Positions 8,501 through 17,055 are shown, numbered from the stretch's first letter. The stretch: DNA of 49,628 nt from Pedobacter sp. Leaf41 (GCF_001422545.1 NZ_LMLE01000008.1:1183-50810), one strand, 5' to 3'. A program made the numbers and translations. Notes: a model not told the origin generated them from the letters alone.

Positions 8501-11500
8501 GCTTTGGTTTGCACCTGCATTCAGTACCGTACCAGAAACCGGCAGGTAAGTAAAGCTGCCAGCAACACTTGCTGTTGCGCTTAACTGCGTCGCTGTTAAC
8601 GCCGTGCCATACATAATATCGGCAGGATTAGCCCATGTAATTATCGGTGTAGCCTTGCTCACGTTGATCGTTACCGTTTTACTTGTCGAAGCATAGTTAA
8701 CTGCATCCGCCGGCACGAAGTCTACTTTTATGTTTTGATTTGCACCTGCACTTAAAACCGTGTTTAAATTAGGGGTGTAAGTCAGTGTCCCTGCAACACT
8801 TGTTGTTGCGTTTAACTGCGTAGCTGTTAGCGCCGTGCCGTACGTAATGTCTGTCGGGTTCGCCCAGGTAATTACTGGTGTAGCTTTACCCACGTTAATG
8901 ATTACCATTTTACTTGTCGAAGCATAGTTAACTGCATCCGTGGGCACGAAATCTACCTTTAAGTTTTGATTTGCACCTACACTTAAAACCGTCGTTAAAT
9001 TAGGGGTGTAAGTCAGTGTACCTGGCACACTAGCTGTTGCATTCAATTGAGTTGCTGTTAGTGCTGTGCCATACGTAATATCTGCCGGATTTGCCCAGGT
9101 GATTACTGGTGTAGCCTTACCTACATTAATGCTTACTGTTTTACTTGTCGAGGTATAGTTAACTGCATCTGTCGGCACGAAATCTACTTTTAAGCTTTGG
9201 TTTGCACCGGTATTCAGTACCGTACCAGAAACCGGCAGGTAAGTAAATGTGCCGGGAATACCAGCCGTTGCATTCAGTTGGGTAGCCGTTAATGGCGCAC
9301 CATAAATAATATCGGCAGGATTTGCCCAGGTAATTAACGGTGTAGCTTTGCTCACGTTGATCGTTACCGTTTTACTTGTCGAAGCATAGTTCGCCGCATC
9401 TGTAGGCACGAAATCTACTTTTAAGCTTTGGTTTGCACCGGCATTTAGTACCGTACCAGAAACCGGCAGGTAAGTAAATGTGCCGGGAATACCAGCCGTT
9501 GCATTCAGTTGGGTAGCCGTTAATGGCGCTCCATAAACCATATCGGCAGGATTTGCCCAGGTAATTAACGGTGTAGCTTTGCTCACGTTGATCGTTACCG
9601 TTTTACTTGTCGAAGCATAGTTAACTGCATCCGCCGGCACGAAGTCTACTTTTATGTTTTGGTTTGCACCTGCACTTAAAACCGTGTTTAAATTAGGGGT
9701 ATAAGTCAGTGTACCCGGCACACTAGCCGTTGCATTCAATTGGGTTGCTGTTATTGCTGTGCCATACGTAATATCTGCCGGGTTCGCCCAGGTAATTACT
9801 GGTGTAGCCTTACCTACATTAATGCTTACTGTTTTACTTGTCGAAGCATAGTTAACTGCATCTGTCGGCACGAAATCTACTTTTAAGTTTTGATTTGCAC
9901 CTGCACTTAAAACCGTGGTTAAATTAGGGGTGTAAGTCAGTGTACCCGGAACACTTGCTGTTGCATTTAACTGCGTAGCTGTTAGTGCCGTGCCATACGT
10001 AATATCGTTAGGATTTGCCCAGGTGATTACTGGTGTAGCCTTACCTACATTAATGCTTACTGTTTTACTTATCGAAGCATAGTTAATTGCATCTGTCGGC
10101 ACGAAATCTACTTTTAAGTTCTGGTTTGCACCTGCACTTAAAACCGTGGTTAAATTAGGGGTGTAAGTCAGTGTACCCGGAACACTTGTTGTTGCATTTA
10201 ACTGCGTAGCTGTTAGTGCCGTGCCATACGTAATATCGGCAGGATTTGCCCATGTAATTATCGGTGTAGCTTTGCTCACGTTGATCGTTACCGTTTTGCT
10301 TGTAGAAGCATAGTTCGCCGCATCCGTAGGTACGAAATCTACTTTTAAGTTCTGGTTTGCACCTGCATTCAGCACCGTACCAGAAACCGGCACGTAAGTA
10401 AAGGTGCCGGGAATACCAGCCGTTGCATTCAGTTGGGTAGCCGTTAATGGCGCACCATAAATAATATCGGCAGGATTTGCCCACGTAATTAACGGCGTTG
10501 CCTTGTTCACGTTAATCGTTACCGTTTTACTTATCGAAGCATAGTTCACCGCATCCGTAGGCACGAAATCTACTTTTAAGTTCTGGTTTGCACCTGCATT
10601 CAGCACCGTACCAGAAACCGGCACGTAAGTAAAGGTGCCGGGAATACTAGCCGTTGCGTTTAACTGCGCCACTGTTAGCGCCGTGCCATACGTGATATTG
10701 GCAGGATTAGCCCATGTAATTATCGGAGTTGCCTTGCTTACATTAATCGTTACCGTTTTACTTGTCGAAGCATAGTTCGCCGCATCTGTCGGCACGAAAT
10801 CTACTTTTAAGTTCTGGTTTGCACCTGCATTCAACACGGTACCTGAAACCGGCAGGTAGGTAAAGGTTCCGGCAACGTTTGCTGTAGCATTCAATTGGGT
10901 TGCTGTTAGTGCAGTGCCATACGTAATATCTGCCGGGTTCGCCCAGGTAATTAGCGGTGTAGCTTTACCTACATTAATGCTTACTGTTTTACTGACTGAA
11001 TTATAGTTCGCCGCATCCGTCGGAACAAAATTCACATTTAAGGTTTGATTAGCCCCTGCATTCAGCACCGTACCAGAAACTGGCAGGTAAGTCAATGTAC
11101 CCGGAACACTTGTTGTTGCATTTAACTGCGTAGCTGTTAGTGCCGTGCCATAAGTAATATCGCCAGGGTTTGCCCAGGTAATGACCGGGGTCGCTTTATC
11201 GATACGGAAATTAACAATAGTGGAATTTCCTGCAAGGTCAGTGGCAATTAGTTCATAGGTACCCACCGCACTCAAATTGGTATTATTTGGAAAAGGATTC
11301 CCATTGAGCGTTGCGGTACCTTCGTTAATAGAGATGTTCAAAGAAACAGGTGCAGTATTGATGCTATTATTTATTACCCCACTTACTACAGGCGGCGTTA
11401 AATCAATGGTAATGGTGAGTCCATTAGAAGCAATACTGGTATTCCCGGCCACATCAGTAGCTTTGGCCCTGATGGTATGGGTACCAGCTGCCAGTGGCGA

Positions 11501-13567
11501 AATTATAGTGATCGACCATAAACCGAGGTTCGATACTCCACTCCCCAGTTCTGTTGTGCCATCTGTATCATAAAGTCTTACAGTAGCTCCAGCTTCTGCC
11601 GTTCCGGTGAAAGTGGGTTTTGTGATATTGGTAATCCCATCAGTAGTAGAAATACCGCTGTCGCTTGCCCCGGTAAGAGCTGCTTGAGACGGTGCTACAG
11701 GAGCCACGTTATCAATTATGATAGACAGCGCCCCAGATACTGGCCCGGTATTGCCCGCAGCGTCTCTTGCTGATGCGGTAATATTATGCGCTCCAGTGCT
11801 TAGCGATGTACTGGTAATTAACCAGACGCCTCCTGTTGCCACTATAGAACCAATTATTGTACTGCCGTTATCATATAAGGTTATAGTAGTACCAGATTCA
11901 GCTGTGCCCGTAAAAATCGGTGTGGTTACATTGGTAATTCCATCAACATTCGACTGCCCACTATCGCTGGATGACCTTAAAAACGGCACTGATGTTGCCG
12001 CAGGCGCTTGTGTATCGAAAGTTATGGTCTGGTTAGGTGCGGCAGCTCCTGCATTTCCTGCAATATCTGTGTAACTAGCGGCTGCAACCGAAATACCGGC
12101 CACCCCATTGTTTGTATTCGCAGCAGGCGTAAAAATAGCTGTTCTGATTAATCCAGCACCTGATAGCGCACTCAATGTACCACCCGATACGGTTATATCA
12201 CCAGAAGAACCGTCCCAGGTAAAGGTGTTTCCCGGATTTTCGCTAAATGCAAAAGTAATGTTGGCGGTTTCTCCAGCTTTTAAAGCTGTAATATTGCTTG
12301 AAATGGTAACAGATGGCGATGTTAGATCAACGGTAATGCTTAGCTCGCCCGAAAGTGCACTGGTTATGTTGCTCGAGTTGGTTGCAGTAGCCGTAAATTT
12401 ATGAACCCCTGCAGTTAAAGCAGTGCTCAGCGTGATCGACCACGTACCATTGTTAGCTAAAGTTGAACCCAAAAACGTTGTGCCCTCATATAGTTTAACT
12501 GTAGCGTTCGCCTCTGCAGTTCCGGTAAGTACCGGATTTACTGCGTTGGTAATTTGATCTGAATTGGAGATCCCGGAATCGCTGCCTGCCGCCAATACTG
12601 GTGTGGAGGGCGCCGGAATGATTGGCTTGAGGATAATCACCTTGCCTCCATTTGTTCCATCATCTCCATCCACAACGAATAGGGAAGAATTGGTTTCCGC
12701 TATTCCCCATGGGTAATAAAATCCATTCTGGCTCAGGTTGCTTTTAATAATTGTCGATCCACCAGCTGCGCTGTATTTCGTTAATTTATACTGATTAGAC
12801 GTGCCGCTAAATTCACTGGCATACAAGTTATTTTGTGCATCAACAGCTAATGCCGAAGGGTAGCCGCCGGCAGATATAACAGATTCGGTTCCTGATGACG
12901 TAATTTTAATAATGTTGCCCTTATCTACCCCATCAAATGGTGCAGCGATGTATGTAGTTCCGTTGCCATCAACAGCCAATCCTGTAATGTACGAATAACC
13001 CGAACTACCCAGCCCCGCACGAATCACTGTGCCGGTACCTGCCGAAGCTCCTGTGGCATATCTTACAATATCATATTTTGAGGTAGTGGAATTATATTGC
13101 GCTGTGTAAAGCTGATCATTGGCAATGGTGAGTGCTGTAAAATACTTTCCGGTGAGATAGGAAGACGATGTAGCATAATTACTTGCTGCCGAAACCTTAA
13201 TAATTTCTCCGTTTTTATTCGTGTCGGTGAAATCCGTTGAAATGTACACATCTCCATTGGAAGCTACCGCAAGGCCCCATGGAAACTCCTGTGTACCATG
13301 TGTAAGGCCAGTGTACACCACCACAGGTGTTGCACCAGGATTGGTTAAAGGATTGGTATACTTTACCACCTCATAGGTTTGCCCGTTAGTGCCGCTTTTT
13401 ACACGGGTGACATAAATATTGTTAGCGGCATCTTTTGCCAGTGCACTGTAAAGCCCGTTCTGTTCAAGCGTGGTTTCATTGTATTGCGCCAGTGCTGGAA
13501 AGGCCAGGGACAGAAAAAACAGTATAGCCGATAAGACAATACCTGATTTTGTAAAGAATTTCTTCAT
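5531..13567 (-). CDS. Giant T9SS-exported Ig/MBG-repeat adhesin (2678 aa)
   Basis: A secreted cell-surface protein. The preferred start is ATG 13565-13567, giving MKKFFTKSGIVLSAILFF and a signal peptide ending at ALA-Q. An upstream in-frame Met at 13612 would overlap the preceding gene. The domains in order are an NHL/beta-propeller-like region (about 35-320: DGNGTTYIA, DAQNNLYA) and several bacterial Ig-like domains (about 330-790; repeated PVLTGTAEANATVKLYE pattern). Next come 18 tandem 77-residue MBG-like repeats (about 791-2174; consensus ITWANPADITYGTALTATQL). Then follow YDG/MBG modules (to about 2420; IYDGNNSA, KIYGDMDP), a Big_2-like and an Ig module, and a C-terminal type-B gliding/T9SS sorting domain (TPNGDGKNDTW ... 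LPEGSYYYIIDFG). It is followed by PorP/SprF. Ligand unknown. Confidence 0.93.
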   Translation of the reverse strand: MKKFFTKSGIVLSAILFFLSLAFPALAQYNETTLEQNGLYSALAKDAANNIYVTRVKSGTNGQTYEVVKYTNPLTNPGATPVVVYTGLTHGTQEFPWGLAVASNGDVYISTDFTDTNKNGEIIKVSAASNYATSSSYLTGKYFTALTIANDQLYTAQYNSTTSKYDIVRYATGASAGTGTVIRAGLGSSGYSYITGLAVDGNGTTYIAAPFDGVDKGNIIKITSSGTESVISAGGYPSALAVDAQNNLYASEFSGTSNQYKLTKYSAAGGSTIIKSNLSQNGFYYPWGIAETNSSLFVVDGDDGTNGGKVIILKPIIPAPSTPVLAAGSDSGISNSDQITNAVNPVLTGTAEANATVKLYEGTTFLGSTLANNGTWSITLSTALTAGVHKFTATATNSSNITSALSGELSITVDLTSPSVTISSNITALKAGETANITFAFSENPGNTFTWDGSSGDITVSGGTLSALSGAGLIRTAIFTPAANTNNGVAGISVAAASYTDIAGNAGAAAPNQTITFDTQAPAATSVPFLRSSSDSGQSNVDGITNVTTPIFTGTAESGTTITLYDNGSTIIGSIVATGGVWLITSTSLSTGAHNITASARDAAGNTGPVSGALSIIIDNVAPVAPSQAALTGASDSGISTTDGITNITKPTFTGTAEAGATVRLYDTDGTTELGSGVSNLGLWSITIISPLAAGTHTIRAKATDVAGNTSIASNGLTITIDLTPPVVSGVINNSINTAPVSLNISINEGTATLNGNPFPNNTNLSAVGTYELIATDLAGNSTIVNFRIDKATPVITWANPGDITYGTALTATQLNATTSVPGTLTYLPVSGTVLNAGANQTLNVNFVPTDAANYNSVSKTVSINVGKATPLITWANPADITYGTALTATQLNATANVAGTFTYLPVSGTVLNAGANQNLKVDFVPTDAANYASTSKTVTINVSKATPIITWANPANITYGTALTVAQLNATASIPGTFTYVPVSGTVLNAGANQNLKVDFVPTDAVNYASISKTVTINVNKATPLITWANPADIIYGAPLTATQLNATAGIPGTFTYVPVSGTVLNAGANQNLKVDFVPTDAANYASTSKTVTINVSKATPIITWANPADITYGTALTATQLNATTSVPGTLTYTPNLTTVLSAGANQNLKVDFVPTDAINYASISKTVSINVGKATPVITWANPNDITYGTALTATQLNATASVPGTLTYTPNLTTVLSAGANQNLKVDFVPTDAVNYASTSKTVSINVGKATPVITWANPADITYGTAITATQLNATASVPGTLTYTPNLNTVLSAGANQNIKVDFVPADAVNYASTSKTVTINVSKATPLITWANPADMVYGAPLTATQLNATAGIPGTFTYLPVSGTVLNAGANQSLKVDFVPTDAANYASTSKTVTINVSKATPLITWANPADIIYGAPLTATQLNATAGIPGTFTYLPVSGTVLNTGANQSLKVDFVPTDAVNYTSTSKTVSINVGKATPVITWANPADITYGTALTATQLNATASVPGTLTYTPNLTTVLSVGANQNLKVDFVPTDAVNYASTSKMVIINVGKATPVITWANPTDITYGTALTATQLNATTSVAGTLTYTPNLNTVLSAGANQNIKVDFVPADAVNYASTSKTVTINVSKATPIITWANPADIMYGTALTATQLSATASVAGSFTYLPVSGTVLNAGANQSLKVDFVPTDVTNYTSISKTVTINVSKAIPVITWADPSDINDGTALTAAQLNATVNVPGTLTYLPVVGTVLNTGANQSLKVDFAPMDAANYTVVSKTVKINVGKVTPVITWANPADITFGTALTATQLNATASVPGTLTYSPITGTVLDAGAAQTLKVDFIPADAAGYTTVSKTVTINVGKATPVITWANPADIIFGTTLSATQLNATASVPGTFTYSPSLGTILNAGANQTLKVEFVPTDAANYTAITKTVTINVGKAAPVVTWANPADIIYGVPLTATQLNAAASIPGTFTYLPASGTILNAGANQTLKVDFVPIDAANYTSTSKAVTINVVKPTPIIAWTNPADITFGTALTVSQLNATANVPGTFTYSPNLNTVLNAGANQSLKVDFVPTDAANYASISKTVTINVAKATSVITWANPADIIFGTALSATQLNATASVPGTLTYSPASGTILSAGANQILKVDFVPADAANYTTASKIVSLDVNRRPVNGNIIFANKIYDGNNSAMVASIALNGVLAADLADVVLTGFTATFADKNAGLAKSISTAGATLSGAKANNYTLSGVVSGTAAITAKPIIITADAKSKIYGDMDPLLTYTLSPGALLAGDALSGILSRLAGENSGSYLINQNNLTAGANYTITFNSNNLVINRKNLVITLDNKTKAYLAPNPLLTASYSGFVGSENSNVLTTSVNITTTATAASPSGIYPITGSGAIAANYAISYVTGTLTVLSSPQTITFDVLANKLSTDPVFNLTATSSAGLTVSYTSSNSNIARIVNGNQVEILNPGTVVITASQAGDANYAAAVPVSQSLTVINNPAPLISIVSNKGASVSKGETANLAASGAVTYQWSNSNGILSGQNTSTLTVRPNANTTYTVTGFNQFGRSSTQSFTLEVRADFQVLNIMNVLTPNGDGKNDTWIIENIDMYPNNLVKVFDRAGKSVFEMKGYNNTWDGTFKGNVLPEGSYYYIIDFGQGIGIRKGFISIIGQ
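7045..11197 (-). repeat. 18 tandem 231-bp repeats within the giant adhesin gene
   Basis: Counting the ITWANP core and its variants gives 18 units. Each unit encodes 77 residues from KATPVITW to the TVSINVG-like end, and 18 units of about 231 bp fill the 4.15-kb interval. Neighbouring units in the 9.2-9.7 kb part share long identical DNA runs (for example around 9231-9300 and 9466-9530), while the outer units (13-18, toward 7.0 kb) are more diverged. This is the pattern of expansion by unequal recombination. Confidence 0.9.
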
Positions 13568-13580
13568 TTTGGAGCGTGTA

Positions 13581-14732
13581 CTAAACGGATAAATAGGGGT
13601 TTTGCCAGCCACTCACAGTTTCCTGATACAAAAAAGAAGTATCATAGCCTACTGCTGATGTTTGTGCAATGATTGTTTGGTGTATATGTTGGTTATTCGT
13701 AATGATTCTGGTAATGTCTATGTTTGGCCGCTGCCTGCCATCGGCATCTACATCTAAAACACCTCTTGGGCCAGTCACGCCCTGGTTTTTTAGACTTTGT
13801 AAGGCATTAGCTGTCTCGCCCTTTTTAATTAAAGGCATCATAGTAGAAAGTGAAAGGCCGATTTCATAGCCAATCATGCCAAAAAAATTGGATTGCTGTT
13901 TGCCGAAATCCTCAAAATCCTTTACAAAGTTCTGGTTGTAAACGCTTTCATCTTTTCGGTTCCAGCTGGAGCTTGAATAAACTTTCATGCCGAGGTGTTT
14001 CACATCATCAAGCATATCTTCATAGGCCATATTTTCGACCAGCACCAAGGGAATAGTGTCGTAAAACTTACTGCTGCGCCATTGTTGCAAAAAGTGATTA
14101 CCCATTTTTCCCGTAAAAATCGCGTGTACAAAATGGGGCGGATCTTTTTCCAGAGCGGCAAAAAAGCCGTCCAGGTGCAATCCATCTTTATTGGCCAAAT
14201 CTTCAGGCAATACCATACTGTGGAGCTTTTCCGCTCCGGCAGCACCGGCACCATTCACGAAAGCTGCGTTTAAATTAAAGCCAGCTTCATAAATGGGGGC
14301 TATGATCTGGCCATCTTTGCCAAATTCTTTTACCGCCCATTGGCCCAACGCATATTGAGCTTGCCAGAAATTCATGGAAATCAAACCGATATTCGGTCCG
14401 TAACCCGCAAGTGACGGTGCAAGTTCGCCCATGTCGAAAAACAAACCCAGCTTGTTGTGATTTTCCAGCAATGGCCGGATTTCATTTAAAACTTTGATGT
14501 TCACCATACCTGTCACCACATCCACGGCCTCAAAGAAAAGCAGTTTCTGCATGGCTTCCAGGATAGCTTTTGTACCACCCTGACCAACATAAACCGGCAC
14601 AAAAGCAAAGTCTTGCTGACTGAACTTCATTTTCGCAGCCGCACAAAAAATCCCTGCCATCACATGTTGTGCATAGTAAGGATAAATGCCCGAATAGGGC
14701 ATCAAAAAGCCAACTTTGAGCGGTCTGTTCAA
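13581..14732 (-). CDS. Periplasmic-binding-protein type I fold protein lacking a signal peptide
   Basis: A 383-residue protein similar to branched-chain amino-acid-type ABC substrate-binding proteins (Peripla_BP_6). The start LKVGFLMPYSGIYPYYAQHVMAGI is the first beta strand and helix. AVDVVTGMVN, LGLFFDMGELAPS and PNIGLISMNFWQAQYALG follow the usual domain order, and GPRGVLDVDADGRQRPN is near the end. It begins directly with the fold: there is no Sec signal or lipobox, and no ABC permease or ATPase is nearby. A cytoplasmic or atypically exported binding protein is therefore suggested. It lies 3 bases after the tail-collar gene and 13 bases before the adhesin start, so translation is probably coupled. 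A role in sensing or carrying a ligand of the same system is inference. Confidence 0.8.
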   Translation of the reverse strand: MNRPLKVGFLMPYSGIYPYYAQHVMAGIFCAAAKMKFSQQDFAFVPVYVGQGGTKAILEAMQKLLFFEAVDVVTGMVNIKVLNEIRPLLENHNKLGLFFDMGELAPSLAGYGPNIGLISMNFWQAQYALGQWAVKEFGKDGQIIAPIYEAGFNLNAAFVNGAGAAGAEKLHSMVLPEDLANKDGLHLDGFFAALEKDPPHFVHAIFTGKMGNHFLQQWRSSKFYDTIPLVLVENMAYEDMLDDVKHLGMKVYSSSSWNRKDESVYNQNFVKDFEDFGKQQSNFFGMIGYEIGLSLSTMMPLIKKGETANALQSLKNQGVTGPRGVLDVDADGRQRPNIDITRIITNNQHIHQTIIAQTSAVGYDTSFLYQETVSGWQNPYLSV

Positions 14733-14735
14733 TTT

Positions 14736-15335
14736 TTAGTTTCTGGAAGGAAAAAGGCCCTCAAGGCAAAAAATATAATTTAGAACGTTATAAGGCTGCA
14801 GAACAGATATTGGCTGATTACCGCCTGTTGTACCAATTGTAATTGTCGGTTGTGCGTCTGCTGAACCTAATGATACAGGGTTGGCTGATGCAGTTGTATA
14901 AGTATTTAAGGTACTTGCATTCGGCCCTGAACCTGTTTTCGGACTTATTGCCAACCTATTTCCAGAAGGATTAGACGTATTGGCTACACTATTATCTGCA
15001 ATAACTCCAGGGGTACCTGGAGTTACCACAGCCGTGTGCGTGTGAGCAGGTATGTTATTAACCAAAATCGTCACGTTTGTAGTTCCCGCTACTTGCCCTA
15101 ACTGATAACTTCCCACACCTGGCAAATTTACTCCCTGAGTTGATCCAATAGCCACTCTCCCCCGTAAATCAGGCAGATTAAACGTAGTTTGACCATTACC
15201 CCCATAAGTTGTACCGACCAATGCAAAAACTGCTTGGTTTTGTGCTATGCCCATCGTCCGACCGTCGCAAAAAGCATAACCCCTCATGGCAAAATTCCCG
15301 GCAAATAGCTTTATTATCGCAATATATTCGTCCAT
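14736..15335 (-). CDS. Phage-tail-collar domain protein (MdpB/microcystin-dependent-like)
   Basis: A 199-residue protein with the collar domain (PF07484 type) in residues 5-60. The diagnostic pieces are IAIIKLFAGNFAMRGYAFCDG, AVFALVGTTYGGNGQTTFNLPDLRGR and VAIGSTQG. A loop-rich Ser/Thr/Asn/Pro region (about 100-170) with PAHTHTA follows, and the usual YNVLNYIFCLEGLFP end. Such proteins are widespread outside phages in Bacteroidota, often in multigene clusters; their job is not settled. It has no classical signal peptide. It sits 3 bases from both neighbours, between a pseudo-phosphatase and a binding-fold protein, and no other phage gene is present. That argues for a domesticated structural or surface protein rather than a prophage remnant. 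Confidence 0.88.
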   Translation of the reverse strand: MDEYIAIIKLFAGNFAMRGYAFCDGRTMGIAQNQAVFALVGTTYGGNGQTTFNLPDLRGRVAIGSTQGVNLPGVGSYQLGQVAGTTNVTILVNNIPAHTHTAVVTPGTPGVIADNSVANTSNPSGNRLAISPKTGSGPNASTLNTYTTASANPVSLGSADAQPTITIGTTGGNQPISVLQPYNVLNYIFCLEGLFPSRN

Positions 15336-15338
15336 AAT

Positions 15339-16310
15339 TTAGATATTAAAATTGTAGTTGTTTATGTTATTATTTCGGGCCGCCATCAATGACAGCAATT
15401 TTTGTTTACTTTGAATTTTGTTTGCTCCCGGTACGTGTCGTTTAAAAGCGAGGCCAGCCCTTTCTTTTTCTTCATTAAAAGCGATGGTAAGCGTGGCAGT
15501 TGATAAACCTTCATGATGGTTACTACTCAACATTACCTCTTCCTTTTGAGCATTTTTAACGATCCATAATTGGCTTTTGCCTTCATTCGCATTTCCGCCA
15601 ATTACACAATCCACGCCAATGGAAGACTGCGCCAGGATTTTATTATTGATTCTCGCTTTTTCGTTAAAACCCAGGTGTGCCAGGCAAATTACTACATCAC
15701 AGTGGTGCTTTTTTTTCAGCAAATGGCTAACTCTGTTTAAAGTCGTTTGTGGATGGCTCACCACCAGACCAGCAATAGTAGCCTTTTCACCTACTGCAGT
15801 TACACCCACCCTAAATTTACCATACTGTAGAATTTGATAGGACTTAACCGTTTCTCTTAAAAGGGGGTCTTCAAAATGATAATTACAGCTCAGTAATGGA
15901 AAATTGATATAAGGAATTAGCGATTTAAACGATTCTATACCTTGTAATAAATCAGCAGCGCTCAGGTTTACACCATGGTAATGGATCTTATTCATAATAT
16001 CGATGCCTCGCAACTGATCATTCTTATCGTGGCTGGCATTTAGAAAACCACCGGCATCAAACAATAAAGCCGAAACCTCTTCGTTATTAATCGTGTTATG
16101 CAACTGGCGAAGCCCCCCAAAATCCCGGTAAGCTGCATTAACCTTCCCAAGAAGGTCGTTAGTGTACATCATTTTCAGCTGCGATTGGTTTACCCCACGG
16201 GTATTAATAGATTTCGCAACGCCTGCAAGGGCATCAAGCGAATTTGCCAGTAGCAAGCTACTGCCGACGAAGAGATTTTTCCGAAGGAAAGATCTTCTAT
16301 CTGTATTCAT
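15339..16310 (-). CDS. Metallophosphatase-like (5'-nucleotidase family) protein, probable pseudoenzyme, Tat signal
   Basis: A 323-residue protein starting MNTDRRSFLRKN, a twin-arginine signal followed by a hydrophobic stretch (LFVGSSLLLANSLDALA). The body follows the calcineurin-like/5'-nucleotidase fold: MMYTNDLLGKV, DFGGLRQL, ALLFDAGGFLN, CLAHLGF and CVIGGNANEG. Key metal ligands appear changed. The usual TNDxHG reads TNDLLG, the DAGD aspartate is G, the GNHE position reads LSAAD, and GGHxH reads GGNAN. Most of the dinuclear metal site is therefore missing, and the protein is probably a catalytically inactive, exported binding scaffold. The C-terminal nucleotidase domain is absent. It is the first gene of the five-gene operon. 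Confidence 0.8.
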   Translation of the reverse strand: MNTDRRSFLRKNLFVGSSLLLANSLDALAGVAKSINTRGVNQSQLKMMYTNDLLGKVNAAYRDFGGLRQLHNTINNEEVSALLFDAGGFLNASHDKNDQLRGIDIMNKIHYHGVNLSAADLLQGIESFKSLIPYINFPLLSCNYHFEDPLLRETVKSYQILQYGKFRVGVTAVGEKATIAGLVVSHPQTTLNRVSHLLKKKHHCDVVICLAHLGFNEKARINNKILAQSSIGVDCVIGGNANEGKSQLWIVKNAQKEEVMLSSNHHEGLSTATLTIAFNEEKERAGLAFKRHVPGANKIQSKQKLLSLMAARNNNINNYNFNI

Positions 16311-16521
16311 AAAAGCGTTTGTAAGGAGGATTAATTCTTACAAAGATGTAATAAAATTATTAGTCAAAATAGCCTTATTTACAAGAGTTTGACAAATGTC
16401 ATGAATTATCGATAAACATTTATCCCAAGTAGATTTAACGGCACAATTAGTCGAAATATCGACATAAAAAATTCTAGAAAAATTAAATTATCAGCATTTT
16501 TTGTATACGCAATTATACACA
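16311..16521 (-). promoter_or_regulatory. AT-rich spacer, probable promoter of the adhesin operon
   Basis: This is 211 bases of AT-rich sequence between the APS kinase gene and the pseudo-phosphatase. On the minus strand, CATCTTTG (16341-16348) with TTTTGAC upstream (16363-16369) approximates a Bacteroidota -7/-33 pair with imperfect spacing. No terminator is obvious, so readthrough from the APS kinase unit is possible. Confidence 0.35.
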
Positions 16522-17055
16522 CTACTTTTTCTGTATAGCTGATAACATGTATTTTCTCAGCCTCCAGACAGACAAATTGATAGGCGTTTTTCCAGTATGC
16601 AACCGAAAATCTGCAGATACAGGCTCGTCGAAATTATCATTTACTCCCGTCAAGTTATAGATTTTATCCTCATGCTGGTCGGGTAGAAAGGCTCGTTGAT
16701 ACAATCCCTTCGTATCCCTTAATCGCAAAGTAGTGATATCACAATCTATATGTACCAAAAGTGCGTCGTAGTTGTTTTTTAATAAGGTTCTTGATTCCTG
16801 ATAGGGATTAATGGCCGAAATGATGATTACATCGTAATACGGATTCATCTCTTCCGCCACGGCACCCAGGCGCCTGACGTTTTCTATGCGGTCTTCCCGG
16901 CTAAAGCCCAAATCCTTGCACAGCTTCCCACGGTATACGTCGCCGTCAATCACCGCCACCCGGTATCCTTCAAGGCTTAGTGCTACTTCGAGCGCATGGG
17001 CTAATGTGGTTTTTCCTGCTCCGGATAAACCAGTAAACTGGAAAATTCTAGCCAT
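16522..17055 (-). CDS. cysC: Adenylylsulfate (APS) kinase
   Basis: A 177-residue enzyme that phosphorylates adenosine 5'-phosphosulfate with ATP to give PAPS, the donor for sulfotransferases. The start is taken at ATG 17053-17055 (MARIFQFTGLSGAG), not the longer in-frame Met at 17121, because the P-loop GLSGAGKTT then lies at residues 9-17 as in CysC. Also seen are VIDGDVYRGKLCKDLGFS and REDRIENVRRLG (APS/Mg binding) and NPYQESR. The start overlaps the sulfotransferase stop by 8 bases, so the two products are almost certainly coproduced. No CysD/CysN sulfurylase is in the window, so this copy looks dedicated to supplying PAPS to its neighbour. Confidence 0.93.
   Translation of the reverse strand: MARIFQFTGLSGAGKTTLAHALEVALSLEGYRVAVIDGDVYRGKLCKDLGFSREDRIENVRRLGAVAEEMNPYYDVIIISAINPYQESRTLLKNNYDALLVHIDCDITTLRLRDTKGLYQRAFLPDQHEDKIYNLTGVNDNFDEPVSADFRLHTGKTPINLSVWRLRKYMLSAIQKK

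Noticed and set aside
10155..10484. 109-residue minus-strand ORF and several plus-strand ORFs (11277-11573, 11718-12074, 12108-12404)
   Set aside because: Alternative-frame shadows of the adhesin gene that arise from its repetitive codons.
7045..11197. Possible CRISPR array because of regular repeats
   Set aside because: The 231-bp repeats are in frame within one ORF, encode an Ig-like domain and have no spacers or cas genes.
13568..13612. Upstream in-frame start of the giant adhesin
   Set aside because: It would overlap the preceding gene and bury the signal peptide behind 15 polar residues; the ATG at 13565-13567 gives a standard signal peptide.
14736..15335. Prophage or tailocin call from the tail-collar domain
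   Set aside because: No capsid, terminase, sheath, baseplate or integrase genes are nearby; neighbours are T9SS adhesin and binding proteins.
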